Shown: positions 1 to 8,951 of the stretch, in pieces | How the letters are laid out: each line of letters opens with the position of its first letter | How positions within the stretch are numbered: the stretch's first letter is position 1 | NCBI GenBank assembly: GCA_015478665.1 | Contig: JADMII010000019.1 | Location: forward strand, 1-38,985 | Origin: Dehalococcoidia bacterium | GTDB taxonomy: Bacteria > Chloroflexota > Dehalococcoidia > DSTF01 > JACRBR01 | Length of the DNA: 38,985 nucleotides | Direction: 5' to 3' | Program-made: the position numbers and the translations under genes | The notes under the pieces: generated by a model | Told to the model about the DNA's origin: nothing | What the model saw: the letters and a program-made list of their open reading frames with translations, nothing else | Databases searched by the model: none

Positions 1-8
1 GCCGCTTG

Positions 9-248
9 CTAGCCAGTTGACCGATTACTTACACCACGTCCTGGGACTCTACTGCCGGCGAGAAGGATCAGCGCGTCCCGGCTCGGACTGGTTCGTTCGC
101 CGGAGAAGAGTCTGGACACGTAGCTCTCGTCGAGCCAGCTGTCCCGCGCGATGTCGGCCTGCGACTTTGTCAGTTGCGCCCGATGGCGCTGCAACGTCTC
201 GGTGAGGGGGAGCTTCACCAACGCTGCCTGACGAGCTTGGTTCATCAT
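9..248 (-). CDS. Small XRE-type helix-turn-helix protein
   Basis: A 79-residue protein. Residues about 25-65 read as an XRE/lambda-repressor-like HTH: a Q-x-x-I-A segment (QADIARDS), a recognition-helix segment (ESYVSRLFSGER), then a helix beginning SRDALILLA. It probably binds DNA; its target is unknown. The start is the ATG at 248, because GGAGGTGACC lies directly upstream and an in-frame start further out has no such site. Relatives usually continue after ILLA with an alpha-helical tail. Here the tail is short and odd (GSRVPGRG...), while the neighbouring frame gives a more typical DVV/QLAS tail, so the C-terminus may be frameshifted. No partner gene is visible at the window edge. Confidence 0.6.
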   Translation of the reverse strand: MMNQARQAALVKLPLTETLQRHRAQLTKSQADIARDSWLDESYVSRLFSGERTSPSRDALILLAGSRVPGRGVSNRSTG

Positions 249-360
249 GGTCACCTCCACGAACAATCTGGCGAAGGCTGACCTGGACCGAAGCTCGGAC
301 TACACCCGCCCTCCTTTCGTCGCCTATCGTGGATCGACGGGCGACTTGCCGTCAATGCCC

Positions 361-374
361 GCTGATACGTCAGC
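361..374. promoter_or_regulatory. Short inverted repeat upstream of the HTH gene
   Basis: GCTGATACGTCAGC, two perfect 5-bp arms around a 4-bp centre, about 113 bp upstream of the XRE-type gene start. It could be an operator for that HTH protein. Nothing else in the sequence supports this, and a 5-bp arm can occur by chance. Confidence 0.2.
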
Positions 375-529
375 GAGGTCGTGAGGCCCGGCGAATCGTA
401 CGCGCGAGACGTCTCGGATGATCCGCTACCGCGCTGCCCCGGCGGGTCAACCGCCGCGCATGGACGTTACCAAGAGAGACATCCGGAGTCGCCGGCGGTC
501 GTTGCCGGCTGCCGGCGGATGGTCGCGCT

Positions 530-817
530 TCAGGCGGCGATCGTGTCGTCGGCGGCGCGACGGCGGGCACGGTGCAGGTGCAGCGGCTCCGGCGCCTGCG
601 CGTCGGACGCGTCGGCGCCGTTCGATGCCCACAGCCAGGCGATCGGTCCGGCGGCGGCGAGCGTCAGGAGGCCGGCGACGCGCGCGGCCGCGGTCGCGGC
701 GATCGCCGGTGTGGCGCCCGACGGGACGAAGGGAGCGAGCCAGCCGGCCCAGCGCTGCTCGAAGTAGCGCGCCCAGATCTCGGCGTTTTGCGCTGTCGTC
801 TCACCAGATTCTTCCAT
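530..817 (-). CDS. Small single-pass membrane protein, unknown function
   Basis: A 95-residue protein. The start at 817 is well fixed by TCAGGAGGCGC immediately upstream of the ATG. The N-terminus is polar and acidic (MEESGETTAQ), followed by an aromatic amphipathic stretch (about residues 15-28) and an Ala/Leu-rich hydrophobic segment at roughly residues 38-62 that could span the membrane. The tail is rich in Arg and His and probably cytoplasmic. It is not recognised as any named family. The same frame is open further upstream without a ribosome-binding site, and that extension is not used here. Confidence 0.5.
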   Translation of the reverse strand: MEESGETTAQNAEIWARYFEQRWAGWLAPFVPSGATPAIAATAAARVAGLLTLAAAGPIAWLWASNGADASDAQAPEPLHLHRARRRAADDTIAA

Positions 818-1192
818 GCGCCTCCTGAGAACCGCCGGCTGGCCGGCGAACACGGATTCAATCCCGTGGCCGGCGCTCGCCCTCGGCTCGAATCGGCACG
901 AGCGGCGGGCGACCACTGCCGATGGGATCATCGGCCGAGACGGCGGATTCCGTATTGGCGGCTGGCGCCAGCGGAGGCGAGCGTGAGCGTGAGGCGTGCC
1001 CGCGAATTCCGGTGCGGTCGTCCACGGCGCTGCGCGGGCCAATCGTTAGGGAAGCGTGAGCGTGCCTAGGCTGCCGCCGGTCATCGATGAGCCGCCGATA
1101 GGAGCGTCCTCGACGACCCCACCGACCGGAAGCGAGGCGCCTTCACCAGGCCGCCGGTGGTAAATGAGCGGCTCGGCTTGATGTGCTGCCTG
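818..1192. other. Intergenic stretch without a supported gene
   Basis: Between the small membrane protein and the WYL regulator. Open frames run through on both strands because of high GC, but none has a start with a ribosome-binding site or a recognisable protein. No strong hairpin or promoter was seen. Confidence 0.5.
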
Positions 1193-1882
1193 TCACCAAT
1201 CCTGACCGCTGTTGACCCGCGCGAAGTAGTCCTCGATCGTGCGGCCGGGCTCGTCGGCGAAGCGCTCCGCGACGACGGACATCGACCGCATGCGGTCGAG
1301 CCGGAAGCTGCGGAAGTCCTGCCGCAGCTCGCACCAAGCGGTGAGCGACCACGTCGTGCCCCAGAAGAAGAGCCCCAGCGGCCGCACGATGCGGTCGGTT
1401 TCGTCGCCGGGCTCGCTCGTGTAGGCGAGGCGCACCTTGCGCCGCGCGTCCAACGCTCCCCGCAGCGGCGCCAGCTTCGCCAGCACGAGCTCCGGCACAT
1501 GGAAGCCGGGCGCGAAGAGCGGCGTCGACGTGAGGCGCGCGCGCAGGCGGTCCGGCAGCACTGCCTCGACCCGCGCCAAGGCATCGGCGGCAGCCTTCGC
1601 CATCGCCGGGTCGGCCCAGCTGGTGACAACGCGGGCGCCGAGCACCATCGCCTCGATCTCCGCCTCGGTGAACATCAGCGGCGGCAGGTCGAAGCCGGGG
1701 CGCAGGATGTAGCCGACGCCCGCCTCGCCCTCGATCGGCACGCCGGACAGCGTCAGATCGCGGATGTCGCGGTAGACCGTGCGCTCCGACACCTCCAGCT
1801 CGCCGGCGAGCCATGCCGCGGTGGCGACGTTGCGCCGGCGCAGGAGTTGGATGATGCGGAAGAGGCGGTCGGCGCGGCGCAT
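1193..1882 (-). CDS. WYL-domain transcriptional regulator (YafY type)
   Basis: A 229-residue regulator. Residues 1-60 form a winged HTH of the HTH_11/DeoR kind (RADRLFRIIQLL, then VSERTVYRDIRDL as recognition helix). Residues about 135-215 form a WYL domain with R-x-V-x-P-L-G-L-F-F-W and a W-C-E-L-R-x-D-F-R-x-F-R-L-D-R-M motif, typical of YafY-like proteins that sense a ligand through the WYL fold. It lies 30 bp downstream of the VOC gene on the same strand, so the two are probably co-transcribed. This pairing suggests the regulator controls the VOC protein, but the ligand is unknown. Length is normal for the short WYL class. Confidence 0.88.
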   Translation of the reverse strand: MRRADRLFRIIQLLRRRNVATAAWLAGELEVSERTVYRDIRDLTLSGVPIEGEAGVGYILRPGFDLPPLMFTEAEIEAMVLGARVVTSWADPAMAKAAADALARVEAVLPDRLRARLTSTPLFAPGFHVPELVLAKLAPLRGALDARRKVRLAYTSEPGDETDRIVRPLGLFFWGTTWSLTAWCELRQDFRSFRLDRMRSMSVVAERFADEPGRTIEDYFARVNSGQDW

Positions 1883-1912
1883 CCGCGACCCTCGCTGTCT
1901 GGCGTCGCGGCG

Positions 1913-2284
1913 TCAGCCGTTCGCGGGCTGCTGAAACTCGATGAACTGCACGAGGTTGCTGTCGGGGTCGGCGAACGTCGAGATGACGCCGCCCCAGTAC
2001 TCCCGGCCCGCCGTGTGGAGGAAACGCACGCCCTGATCTTCGAGCCGCTTCTGCTCCGAGGCCAGGTCATCGACGAAGAGGCTGAGGATGACGCGCGGCG
2101 CGTCCTTCGCGGCGCCATGCACCTCGCTGTGGCCATCGATGGCGAGCATGTGGCCGCCGCCGATGTCGAACAGAGGGCCCTCCATGCCCGGGAGGCGCGG
2201 CAACTGCACGACGTCGCTGTAGAACGCGGCGAGGCGCTCCGGCTGCTCGCTGTTGATGTTGATGACGGAACTGTTGACCTTCAT
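1913..2284 (-). CDS. VOC-fold (glyoxalase/bleomycin-resistance type) protein
   Basis: A 123-residue protein with the paired beta-alpha-beta-beta-beta layout of the vicinal oxygen chelate fold: PERLAAFYSDVVQLP at the N-terminus, and WGGVISTFADPDSNLVQFIE near the C-terminus with the usual D-P-D-x-N-x-x-x-x-x-E ending. The final Glu fits a metal ligand. Family members bind a divalent metal and act as isomerases, dioxygenases or drug-binding proteins, so the exact reaction cannot be assigned. The start at 2284 is chosen because GAGAGGAG lies six bases upstream. It is followed by the WYL regulator in the same direction. Confidence 0.82.
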   Translation of the reverse strand: MKVNSSVININSEQPERLAAFYSDVVQLPRLPGMEGPLFDIGGGHMLAIDGHSEVHGAAKDAPRVILSLFVDDLASEQKRLEDQGVRFLHTAGREYWGGVISTFADPDSNLVQFIEFQQPANG

Positions 2285-2332
2285 GGCTGCTCCTCTCGCT
2301 GTCGTCATTCGATGCTGGCGCGCCATCCGCCC

Positions 2333-2360
2333 GGCGCCTGGCGTCTGGCGCCCGGAGATC
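2333..2360. repeat. Degenerate 7-bp periodic repeat
   Basis: Four consecutive heptamers (GGCGCCT, GGCGTCT, GGCGCCC, GGAGATC) upstream of the VOC gene. They resemble the other 7-bp periodic intergenic patches in this window. This is the shortest and weakest member, and GC-rich composition could produce it by chance. Confidence 0.35.
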
Positions 2361-2570
2361 ATACGCGATCGCTCCTGACATCGTGCTGGCAGGAGGAGGG
2401 CCGATCAGCGGCAGGCATACTGACAGCGGAATGTCAGGACGGCTTCGGTCGTCGTGCCGCCGCCCCGGTGCGCGCGGGCGCCGATGATGCACTGCGACCG
2501 GCCGTGGCCAACGGCGGCCAGCGCGCCCGGTCCGGCCCTCGTCACGCGGCTCAGCCCCAGGCCGTGCCGC

Positions 2571-3722
2571 TCACCCCACTCCGGCCGTCACCGAGAGGAT
2601 CGGTGGCAGCGTGCCGGGCAGCCGCTGCCAGTGGTCGCCGCCGTCGGCGCTCGCATGCACCTCGCCGTTCGTCGTGCCGACGTACACGCCCTCGCGCTCG
2701 ACGCCGTCCGTATCGAGCGCCTCGCGGTACGCGCTCTGATAGTCGTGCGGACCGGGCAGGCCCGTCGTGAGGCGCTCCCACGTTTTGCCGAGGTCCGCCG
2801 TGCGGTACACGGCGAACTGCCCCGGACAGACCCGAAAGTTGTTCTCTTGGAACTCAAGCGGCACGACGTACGTCGCGTCCGGGCCGCGCTTCGTCACCGC
2901 CAGCGGGAAGCCGTGGAACGAAGGCAACCCCTCGGTCACGTCCTCGAATGTCACGCCCTGGTCGTCGGAGCGGAAGACGCCAACGTGCGTCTGCGCCCAG
3001 ATCCGATCCGGATTCTTCTGGTCGAGCCGCATGTTATGCATCTCGTCGATCGCCATGGGGTCGATTCCGGGGCGGATCTCCTGCTCCGGGAACATCTCCA
3101 TCAGCTCCTTCACGAACTGCCGCGCTGACATCGTCTGCGGGATCGCCGCGTGCGAGAAGATCTCCCACGTCGTGCCGCCGTCGCGTGTCGTGTAGCCGCC
3201 GCCGGCGCTCACCGCGACATAGATGCGCCGTGCGTCGCGCGGGTCGACCTCGATCGAGTGCAGCGCTGAATCGCCGCCGCCGCTTCCCAACCAGTACTTC
3301 CGCTCCTCGCTGCGGTTCAGCTCGTCGACGGGCTTCCATGAGGCGCCCCAGTCATCGCTGCGGAAGAGCCCCGCCGGCTGCGTGCCGGCGTAGACGACGC
3401 CGGGCTCGCTCGCCAGCCCGGGCGTGACGTGCCAGACGTTGCCGACCGTGACGCCCATATCCTGGGGGAAGCCGAGCCCTTCGCTGCGCACATCCCAGTC
3501 CTTCGCCCCGGCGTCGCTCTTGGCGACGGAACGCCCCCACGCCCAGTGATTCGCCGCCGCGTAGAAGCGCGGCGCATCACCGCGCCCGTCGATTGCCATC
3601 TGGTACACGGCCCAGCCCGGCAGGATCGGCTCGGAGATGTCCCACGACTCGCGGCTGCGGTCCGAGGTGTAGATGAACGCGCCCTTGCGCGTGCCGACGA
3701 GCACCTTCACCTGATCTGGCAT
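2571..3722 (-). CDS. BNR/sialidase-like beta-propeller protein
   Basis: A 383-residue protein with repeated Asp-box (BNR) motifs of the S-x-D-x-G-x-x-W kind: SDDWGASWK (about residue 120), TRDGGTTWE (about 180), SDDQGVTFE, TADLGKTWE and SADGGDHWQ near the end. Such repeats form a beta-propeller as in exo-alpha-sialidases, VPS10 and photosystem-assembly factors. Most bacterial relatives without sialidase active-site residues have no known enzyme function, so the role stays open. No signal peptide is visible (MPDQVKVLVGTRKGAF), which suggests a cytoplasmic protein. It lies downstream of the solute-binding protein on the same strand, 173 bp away, with no clear operon link. Confidence 0.8.
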   Translation of the reverse strand: MPDQVKVLVGTRKGAFIYTSDRSRESWDISEPILPGWAVYQMAIDGRGDAPRFYAAANHWAWGRSVAKSDAGAKDWDVRSEGLGFPQDMGVTVGNVWHVTPGLASEPGVVYAGTQPAGLFRSDDWGASWKPVDELNRSEERKYWLGSGGGDSALHSIEVDPRDARRIYVAVSAGGGYTTRDGGTTWEIFSHAAIPQTMSARQFVKELMEMFPEQEIRPGIDPMAIDEMHNMRLDQKNPDRIWAQTHVGVFRSDDQGVTFEDVTEGLPSFHGFPLAVTKRGPDATYVVPLEFQENNFRVCPGQFAVYRTADLGKTWERLTTGLPGPHDYQSAYREALDTDGVEREGVYVGTTNGEVHASADGGDHWQRLPGTLPPILSVTAGVG

Positions 3723-3895
3723 CCTGCTTTCGCCTCCCGCTCGCTGATCGCCCGGCGAGTCTACGCCCGTCGCCGCCTCCGGGCAAGGTGACGCGAAGAT
3801 GCGCTACAACCCGCCGGTTTCGCTGCGGCGCCAGTTGCCTCCGCTCGAGTGGAGCGGATGTCGTACGAGCCCTCGCCGCCCTCCGTCCCCCGGAC

Positions 3896-5734
3896 TCACT
3901 GCCTCCCCGCCCACGCGTCGTGCGATTGGTCGAGCCACGTGTCCGCCAGCCGCTCGAGCGCGCCATACCAGATCGGCATGGTGGAGTTCCGCACGTAACC
4001 CCACGTCACGCGCCGCGATACCGGCGCCAGGTAATCCAGCCGCGCGTTCACGTTCGCCAGCAGGTAATCCTGGATCGCCAGCCCCTGCGACCGCCGCGCC
4101 GCCGCGTCGAACTCTTGTCGCTGCTTGTCCAGCATCGCGTCAAGCGTCGCGTCCTGCAGGCGATACGTGTTCTGCGGCTGACCGCTCCGGTACTGCGCGT
4201 ACAGCCACTCGTCGAGGTCGATGCCGCCATCCTCGAACGCCAGCGTGAAGGGCACGACGCCGTCGCTCGCCGCGTCGAGGTTGCGGCGCAGCGCCGCGGC
4301 GATGAACGCGTATCCGCTCGGGTCCGTGCCGGCGACCAGCTTCACGCCGAGCGCCTGCTGCAGCCCCCGCTGCACCAGGTCCGGCGCCTTCGACCCGAGC
4401 ACCGCCGGCACGCCGGCGACGCTCATGCGCAGATCGCCGACGCCGGCGCTGCCGCCCGCCGCTGCCCAGAGCTGCTTCGCGTCGCGCAGGTCCTGATCGC
4501 GCGCGGCGCCGCTACGGTAGCCCGGCCGCTTCCGCAGCTCGGCGCCCGTGAGCGCCCACGGCGACCCGGGCGCCACCGGGCCGCTCAGCTTCGCCGACGC
4601 CGCCCCGTCGAGCGCCGGATAGAGGGCCGAAGCCAGCGCGCGCCGGTCGACGGCGAGGTGCAGCGCGCGCCGCACGCGGTCGTCCTTGAAGGGCGCCCGA
4701 TCGAGCAGCAGCCGGCTGGCCAGGATGCCTCCGGCGTCCGTCTGCTCCAGCAGGATGTCGGCCAGGTTCGTCTTCTGCTCGCGCGCCAGCGCCGCCACGT
4801 CGCTGAAGTCCGTCGTGTCGACGCGCTTGCGCTCGAACGCCATCTGCTCGAAGAGGTCCTGCTGCGGCGAGACGTACGCCTCGTAGGCTTCGAGGAAGGG
4901 GCGGCCACGACCCGCCGTCGCCACGAGGTCATCGGCGGCGAACCACGAAGGATTGCGACGCAACCGCATCAGGCTGCCGGCCCCACCCGGCTGCCATGCG
5001 TCGAGCAGGAATGGGCCGCTGCCGATCATGTCGAGATCGCGGCGCAGCTCGTCGTTCGCGTCCGTCACGCCTTTCGGGATGACGAACGCGTGCCGGCCCG
5101 CGAGGAACTGCAGGAACGGCGCCGTCGGCCTCTTCAGCCTGACCACCAGCGTGCGTGCGTCGCGCGCGTCGATGCTGTCGATGACGCTCCATGTGTCGGC
5201 GCGGAAGAAGCGCCCGGCCTGCGGGCTCGTCGTGTTCAGTTGCCGCTCGATGCTGTACTTCACATCGGCGGCCTGCAGCGCGCGGCCGGCGGTGTCCGGA
5301 TGCGTGAGGCGGAACGGCGGCGTGTCGTGGAAGGTGACGCCGCTGCGGAGCCTGATGACGTACGTCAGCTTGTCCGGCTGCTCCGGCATGCCGTCGCAGA
5401 GGTCGGGCGCGAGCGTGCCGGCGCGCTCGTCTTCGTACCGCAGCAGGCGGCTGAAGATGGCGGAGTGCATGTCGACCACCGGCCCCATCTGCGTCAGATG
5501 CGGGTCCAGCGCGTCCGGGATGATCGCATCGAAGTTGTACGCGCGCAGCACGCCGCCGCGCGACACCACAGGCGCCAGCGTCGATGCGCGCGTCGCGCCG
5601 GCGGCACGGTCGCCGCGGTTGCGGGCGTAGCCGACGGCCACGGCCGTAGCGCCGGCGCCTGCCGCCACGACCGAGCCCAAGAGAAAGCTGCGCCGCGTGA
5701 TGCGCTGACCGTGGCGGCGCGTCTCGTCGTTCAC
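3896..5734 (-). CDS. Tat-exported solute-binding protein, peptide/nickel ABC family 5
   Basis: About 612 residues from a GTG start. The N-terminus carries a twin-arginine signal (RRSFLLGS at residues 14-21, then an Ala/Gly-rich hydrophobic core), so export through Tat is likely. The body matches family-5 extracellular solute-binding proteins (DppA/OppA type): Y-x-F-D...D-P-H near residue 75, an L-x-Y-x-I-x-L-R-x-G-V-x-F-H-D segment near 140, and VKYSIERQ. Length is somewhat above the usual 500-600. The frame is open upstream to 5860, but that part is Arg-rich and would bury the signal. No permease or ATPase gene is adjacent, so its transporter must lie elsewhere. Substrate unknown. Confidence 0.85.
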   Translation of the reverse strand: MNDETRRHGQRITRRSFLLGSVVAAGAGATAVAVGYARNRGDRAAGATRASTLAPVVSRGGVLRAYNFDAIIPDALDPHLTQMGPVVDMHSAIFSRLLRYEDERAGTLAPDLCDGMPEQPDKLTYVIRLRSGVTFHDTPPFRLTHPDTAGRALQAADVKYSIERQLNTTSPQAGRFFRADTWSVIDSIDARDARTLVVRLKRPTAPFLQFLAGRHAFVIPKGVTDANDELRRDLDMIGSGPFLLDAWQPGGAGSLMRLRRNPSWFAADDLVATAGRGRPFLEAYEAYVSPQQDLFEQMAFERKRVDTTDFSDVAALAREQKTNLADILLEQTDAGGILASRLLLDRAPFKDDRVRRALHLAVDRRALASALYPALDGAASAKLSGPVAPGSPWALTGAELRKRPGYRSGAARDQDLRDAKQLWAAAGGSAGVGDLRMSVAGVPAVLGSKAPDLVQRGLQQALGVKLVAGTDPSGYAFIAAALRRNLDAASDGVVPFTLAFEDGGIDLDEWLYAQYRSGQPQNTYRLQDATLDAMLDKQRQEFDAAARRSQGLAIQDYLLANVNARLDYLAPVSRRVTWGYVRNSTMPIWYGALERLADTWLDQSHDAWAGRQ

Positions 5735-5894
5735 GCGTCGAGCATACCGGAGGTGCGACGGCGCGCCGTCGTATCTGTTGACGTCGCGCCGGCAGCGGCG
5801 GCACGTCGCCGAGGCCGGGCACTGAAGAATTGATACCGGACGACGACGCCGCCGGGCCACACCGATGCCGCGCCTCGGACCGCGCGGCGGTCCC

Positions 5895-8183
5895 TCATGC
5901 CGACGCTTTCGCCAGCTCGCGCTCCACCGCGCTGTCCGGCTCTCCGGTCCAGTCGCACGCGGTGCACTTCGCCCTGCCCTTCGTCGCCGTCACGATGAGG
6001 CCGCCGCACGCGGGGCACGGCTGCTTCAGCGGCCGCGTCCACGACGTGAAGTCGCAGTTCGGGTAGTTCGCGCAGCCGTAGAACGTGCGGCCGCGCTTGC
6101 TGCGCTTCTCGACGATCTCGCCGGTGTCCTTCGGGCACACCACGCCCACCTTTTTCAGGATCGGACGCGAGCCCTTGCACTCCGGGTACCGGGAGCACGC
6201 CAGGAACTGGCCGAAGCGGCCGCGCTTGACGACCATCTCCGCGCCGCAGAGGTCGCACTTCTCGTCGGTCGCCTGCGGCTGCGCCGCCTCGTCACCGTAC
6301 GGCTTCGTCGTCTTGCACTCCGGATAGCCGGTGCAGGCGTAGAACTGCCCGAAGCGCCCCCAGCGCAGGACCATCGGCTTGCCGCACTTCTCGCACGTCT
6401 CTTCCGTCGCCTGCTCGACGCGCGGCGCCTCGGCCGCGGCCGCCAGCGCCTCCTCGAGCGGGTCGTACAGCTCGCGGACAACGGGCGGCCACGACCGCTC
6501 GCCGTTCGCCACGTCGTCCAACTCGCCCTCCATGCGCGCCGTGAAGCCGACGTCGACGATGGCGGGGAAGCGCTCCGTCATCATGTCAGAGACGACGAGA
6601 CCGAGCTCCTCCGGACGCAGCGCGCGCCCATCCTTCTTCACGTAGCCGCGGTCCAGCACGGTCGAGATCGTCGCCGCGTACGTCGACGGCCGGCCGATGC
6701 CATTCTCCTCGAGCGCCTTCACGAGGGTCGCCTCCGTGAAGCGCGGCGGCGGCTCGGTGAAGTGCTGGTCCGGCGTCACGCTGATGTTTCGCAGTGGGTC
6801 GCCCGCGGTCAGCTCCGGCAGCGTCTTCTCCGCATCGTCGTCCGCGGCGTCGCCGTCGCGGCCCTCGATGTACAGCTGCCGGAAGCCCGGGAAGCGCATG
6901 TGGCTGGCCGAGGCCCGCAGCAGGTACGGCTTCTCCTGCCCCGGCGCGGCAGCCTCGATCTCCGCGCTCACCTGGTCGAAGATCGCGTCCGCCATCTGGC
7001 TGGCGACCAGCCGCTGCCAGATCAGCGTGTAGAGCTTGGCCTGGTCGTTGTTCAGCGACCTGCGCATGCTGGCCGGGTCGCGCATCACCGATGTCGGGCG
7101 GATCGCCTCATGCGCCTCCTGCGCCCCCTTCGCCTTCGTCTTGTAGAAGCGCGGCTGAGCCGGCACGAAGTCGTGCCCGAACGTCCGCCCGATGTACACG
7201 CGCGCCTCCTCGCGCGCCACCTGCGCGATGTTCAGCGAGTCCGTCCGCATGTAGGTGATGAGGCCGACCTGGCCCTCGCCGGGGATCTGCAGACCCTCGT
7301 ACAGCTGCTGCGCCAATGCCATCGTCCGCTTCGCCGAGTAGCCGAAGCGTCGCGATGCTTCCTGCTGCAGCGTGCTCGTCGTGAACGGCGGCGACGGACG
7401 CCGCGTCTGCTGCTTCTTCTTCACGTCGACGACGCGATACGTCGCCGCACGCAGGTCGGACGCGGTGCGCTGTGCCTGGTCACTGCTGCCGATCTCCGCC
7501 TTCTTCGTGCCCGGCAGCCCCGCCAGCCGCGCGCCGAACGCCTGGTCGTCGGCGTCCGCCTGCTTCGCCAGCTTGGCGTCGATCGTCCAGTACTCGTGCG
7601 GCACGAACGCGTCGATCTCCCGCTCGCGGTCGACGATCATCCGCAGGGCGACGGACTGCACGCGGCCGGCGCTCAGGCCGCCGCGGATCTTGCTCCAGAG
7701 GATGGGGCTGATCTTGTAGCCGACGAGGCGGTCCAGCACGCGGCGCGCCTGGTACGCGTCGACCAGCTTCTTGTCGATCTCGCGCGGGTGCTCGAACGCC
7801 GACTTCACGGCGTCCGTGGTGATCTCGTGGAACTCGACGCGCTGATAGGGGCGGCCGTCGAGCGACATCGCCTGCTGCAGGTGCCAGGAGATCGCCTCGC
7901 CCTCGCGGTCAGGGTCGGTCGCCAGGTAGACCACGCCGGCCTTCTTCGCCGCTTCCGTCAGGGACTTGACGATCTCTTTCTTGTCCTTGGGCACGATGTA
8001 ACGCGGCTCGAAGTCGTTCTCGACGTCGACCCCCAGGCGCGACTTCGGCAGGTCCCGCACATGCCCGACGGAGGCGCGGACGTCGTACTCACTGCCGAGG
8101 ATGTTCGAGAGGGTGCGCGCCTTCGCCGGCGATTCGACGATCACGAGGCGCTTCTTCGAGCTCTTGCTGGTCTTCCTGGTCAT
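5895..8183 (-). CDS. topA: DNA topoisomerase I
   Basis: A 762-residue type IA topoisomerase that relaxes negatively supercoiled DNA by cutting one strand. The TOPRIM domain has LVIVESPAKA with Glu17 and the acidic triad D-P-D-R-E-G-E at 90-96. The catalytic tyrosine is Tyr311 in LITYMRTDS. The C-terminus has three zinc-ribbon repeats ending in Y-P-E-C or Y-P-N-C, plus a fourth, shorter Cys-pair module (CPACGG...CTACDW). The start at 8183 is chosen because the protein then begins a few residues before the conserved KRLVIVESPAKA; no strong ribosome-binding site is visible. The next gene downstream on the same strand is the Tat solute-binding protein, with no functional link. Confidence 0.97.
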   Translation of the reverse strand: MTRKTSKSSKKRLVIVESPAKARTLSNILGSEYDVRASVGHVRDLPKSRLGVDVENDFEPRYIVPKDKKEIVKSLTEAAKKAGVVYLATDPDREGEAISWHLQQAMSLDGRPYQRVEFHEITTDAVKSAFEHPREIDKKLVDAYQARRVLDRLVGYKISPILWSKIRGGLSAGRVQSVALRMIVDREREIDAFVPHEYWTIDAKLAKQADADDQAFGARLAGLPGTKKAEIGSSDQAQRTASDLRAATYRVVDVKKKQQTRRPSPPFTTSTLQQEASRRFGYSAKRTMALAQQLYEGLQIPGEGQVGLITYMRTDSLNIAQVAREEARVYIGRTFGHDFVPAQPRFYKTKAKGAQEAHEAIRPTSVMRDPASMRRSLNNDQAKLYTLIWQRLVASQMADAIFDQVSAEIEAAAPGQEKPYLLRASASHMRFPGFRQLYIEGRDGDAADDDAEKTLPELTAGDPLRNISVTPDQHFTEPPPRFTEATLVKALEENGIGRPSTYAATISTVLDRGYVKKDGRALRPEELGLVVSDMMTERFPAIVDVGFTARMEGELDDVANGERSWPPVVRELYDPLEEALAAAAEAPRVEQATEETCEKCGKPMVLRWGRFGQFYACTGYPECKTTKPYGDEAAQPQATDEKCDLCGAEMVVKRGRFGQFLACSRYPECKGSRPILKKVGVVCPKDTGEIVEKRSKRGRTFYGCANYPNCDFTSWTRPLKQPCPACGGLIVTATKGRAKCTACDWTGEPDSAVERELAKASA

Positions 8184-8640
8184 ATGTTCTAATCCGGGCG
8201 CGCTCCGGCGCCCCGCGTCGTTATACACGAGGCCCGGGCCGCATAACAGGGTGTTCGGCCCCCGATGGGTGATGCGCGATCCGCCTGACATGCCAAATCC
8301 GGCGCTCGCTGGAATGCGTCGGCGTCCGTGCGATACCCGGAGAGCCATGGGCACCCTTAGCCTACCAACCCTGTCAACCCTGCCGCCAGCCGCCCCGGCA
8401 CAGCCGCAGCCGCCTGCTTCCTGCCCTCCCCCTCACTTGCCCGCCGGCAGGTGCCTTGCCCCGATGGCCGGCAGCACCGCATCCCGCCCACCGCTCGCGA
8501 CCAGCCGCCCCGCACTCACGTCACATTCGTTCGATGACAGCGAGCCAATCTTGCGCGAGGGAAAGTATCGTGCCAAGATCGGAGAACGATCACCCGCACG
8601 CCGAGTGTGATGGCGCGCGCGGGACACGGCGAGGGGACTG
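8184..8640. other. Intergenic stretch upstream of topA
   Basis: It must contain the topA promoter, but no convincing -35/-10 pair was found. No open frame here has a start signal or a recognisable product. One short minus-strand segment around 8520-8590 reads like protein (SDLGTILSLAQDWL) but is closed by stops on both sides within about 22 codons. Confidence 0.45.
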
Positions 8641-8874
8641 GCAGGGCGGTGGGAGGAAGCGATCGTCAGGGGAACACGCGTCCGACTTCGGGCTGAGAGC
8701 TTCGGCTACAGCCGGCCACACCTCCTGTGGCACGCACGGCAGCACGACATCGGCATCGTCTCGGGCCCGTCCCGGCAGTCGCCGGCGATGTCCCGCCTGT
8801 ACACCATCGTCCACTTCGACCAGTGCGGTCACGACCACCGCCTCCAGCCCGAGGAGCTCGAGGTCGTCGACTGA
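8641..8874 (+). pseudogene. Protein-like reading frame without a start codon; possible gene remnant
   Basis: On the plus strand this frame reads RWEEAIVRGTRVRL, then FGYSRPHLLWHARQHDIGIV, SRLYTIVHFDQCGHDHRL and PEELEVVD before a TGA. The alternating hydrophobic pattern (GTRVRL, LYTIVHFD) and the clean acidic ending look like a small beta-barrel protein rather than a shadow frame. An in-frame stop at 8608 and no ATG, GTG or TTG before the internal ATG at 8788 mean it lacks a normal start. It may use CTG at 8638, be frameshifted near the 5' end, or be a decaying gene. It converges with the sulfate-assimilation operon. Family unknown. Confidence 0.35.
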
Positions 8875-8903
8875 GCACGTGCGAGCGATGCGGCGAGATT
8901 CCT

Positions 8904-8920
8904 CGCCCGGACGCCGGGCG
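8904..8920. terminator. Stem-loop at the end of the sulfate operon
   Basis: CGCCCGGACGCCGGGCG: a perfect 7-bp GC stem with a 3-base loop, 31 bp past the last gene of the minus-strand operon and 29 bp past the plus-strand frame ending at 8874. The position suits a bidirectional terminator, but there is no T-run on either side. Confidence 0.4.
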
Positions 8921-8951
8921 CCGGCGATCGCGGCTGCACACCGCGCCGCCG

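Noticed and set aside
3788-5833. Long plus-strand open frame of about 680 codons opposite the solute-binding protein
   Set aside because: It is Arg/Ala/His-rich with no fold-like pattern and mirrors codon bias of the minus-strand gene, whose Tat signal and family motifs are clear.
8520-8590. Short minus-strand protein-like segment (SDLGTILSLAQDWL)
   Set aside because: Closed by stops within about 22 codons and without a start; not enough to call a gene.
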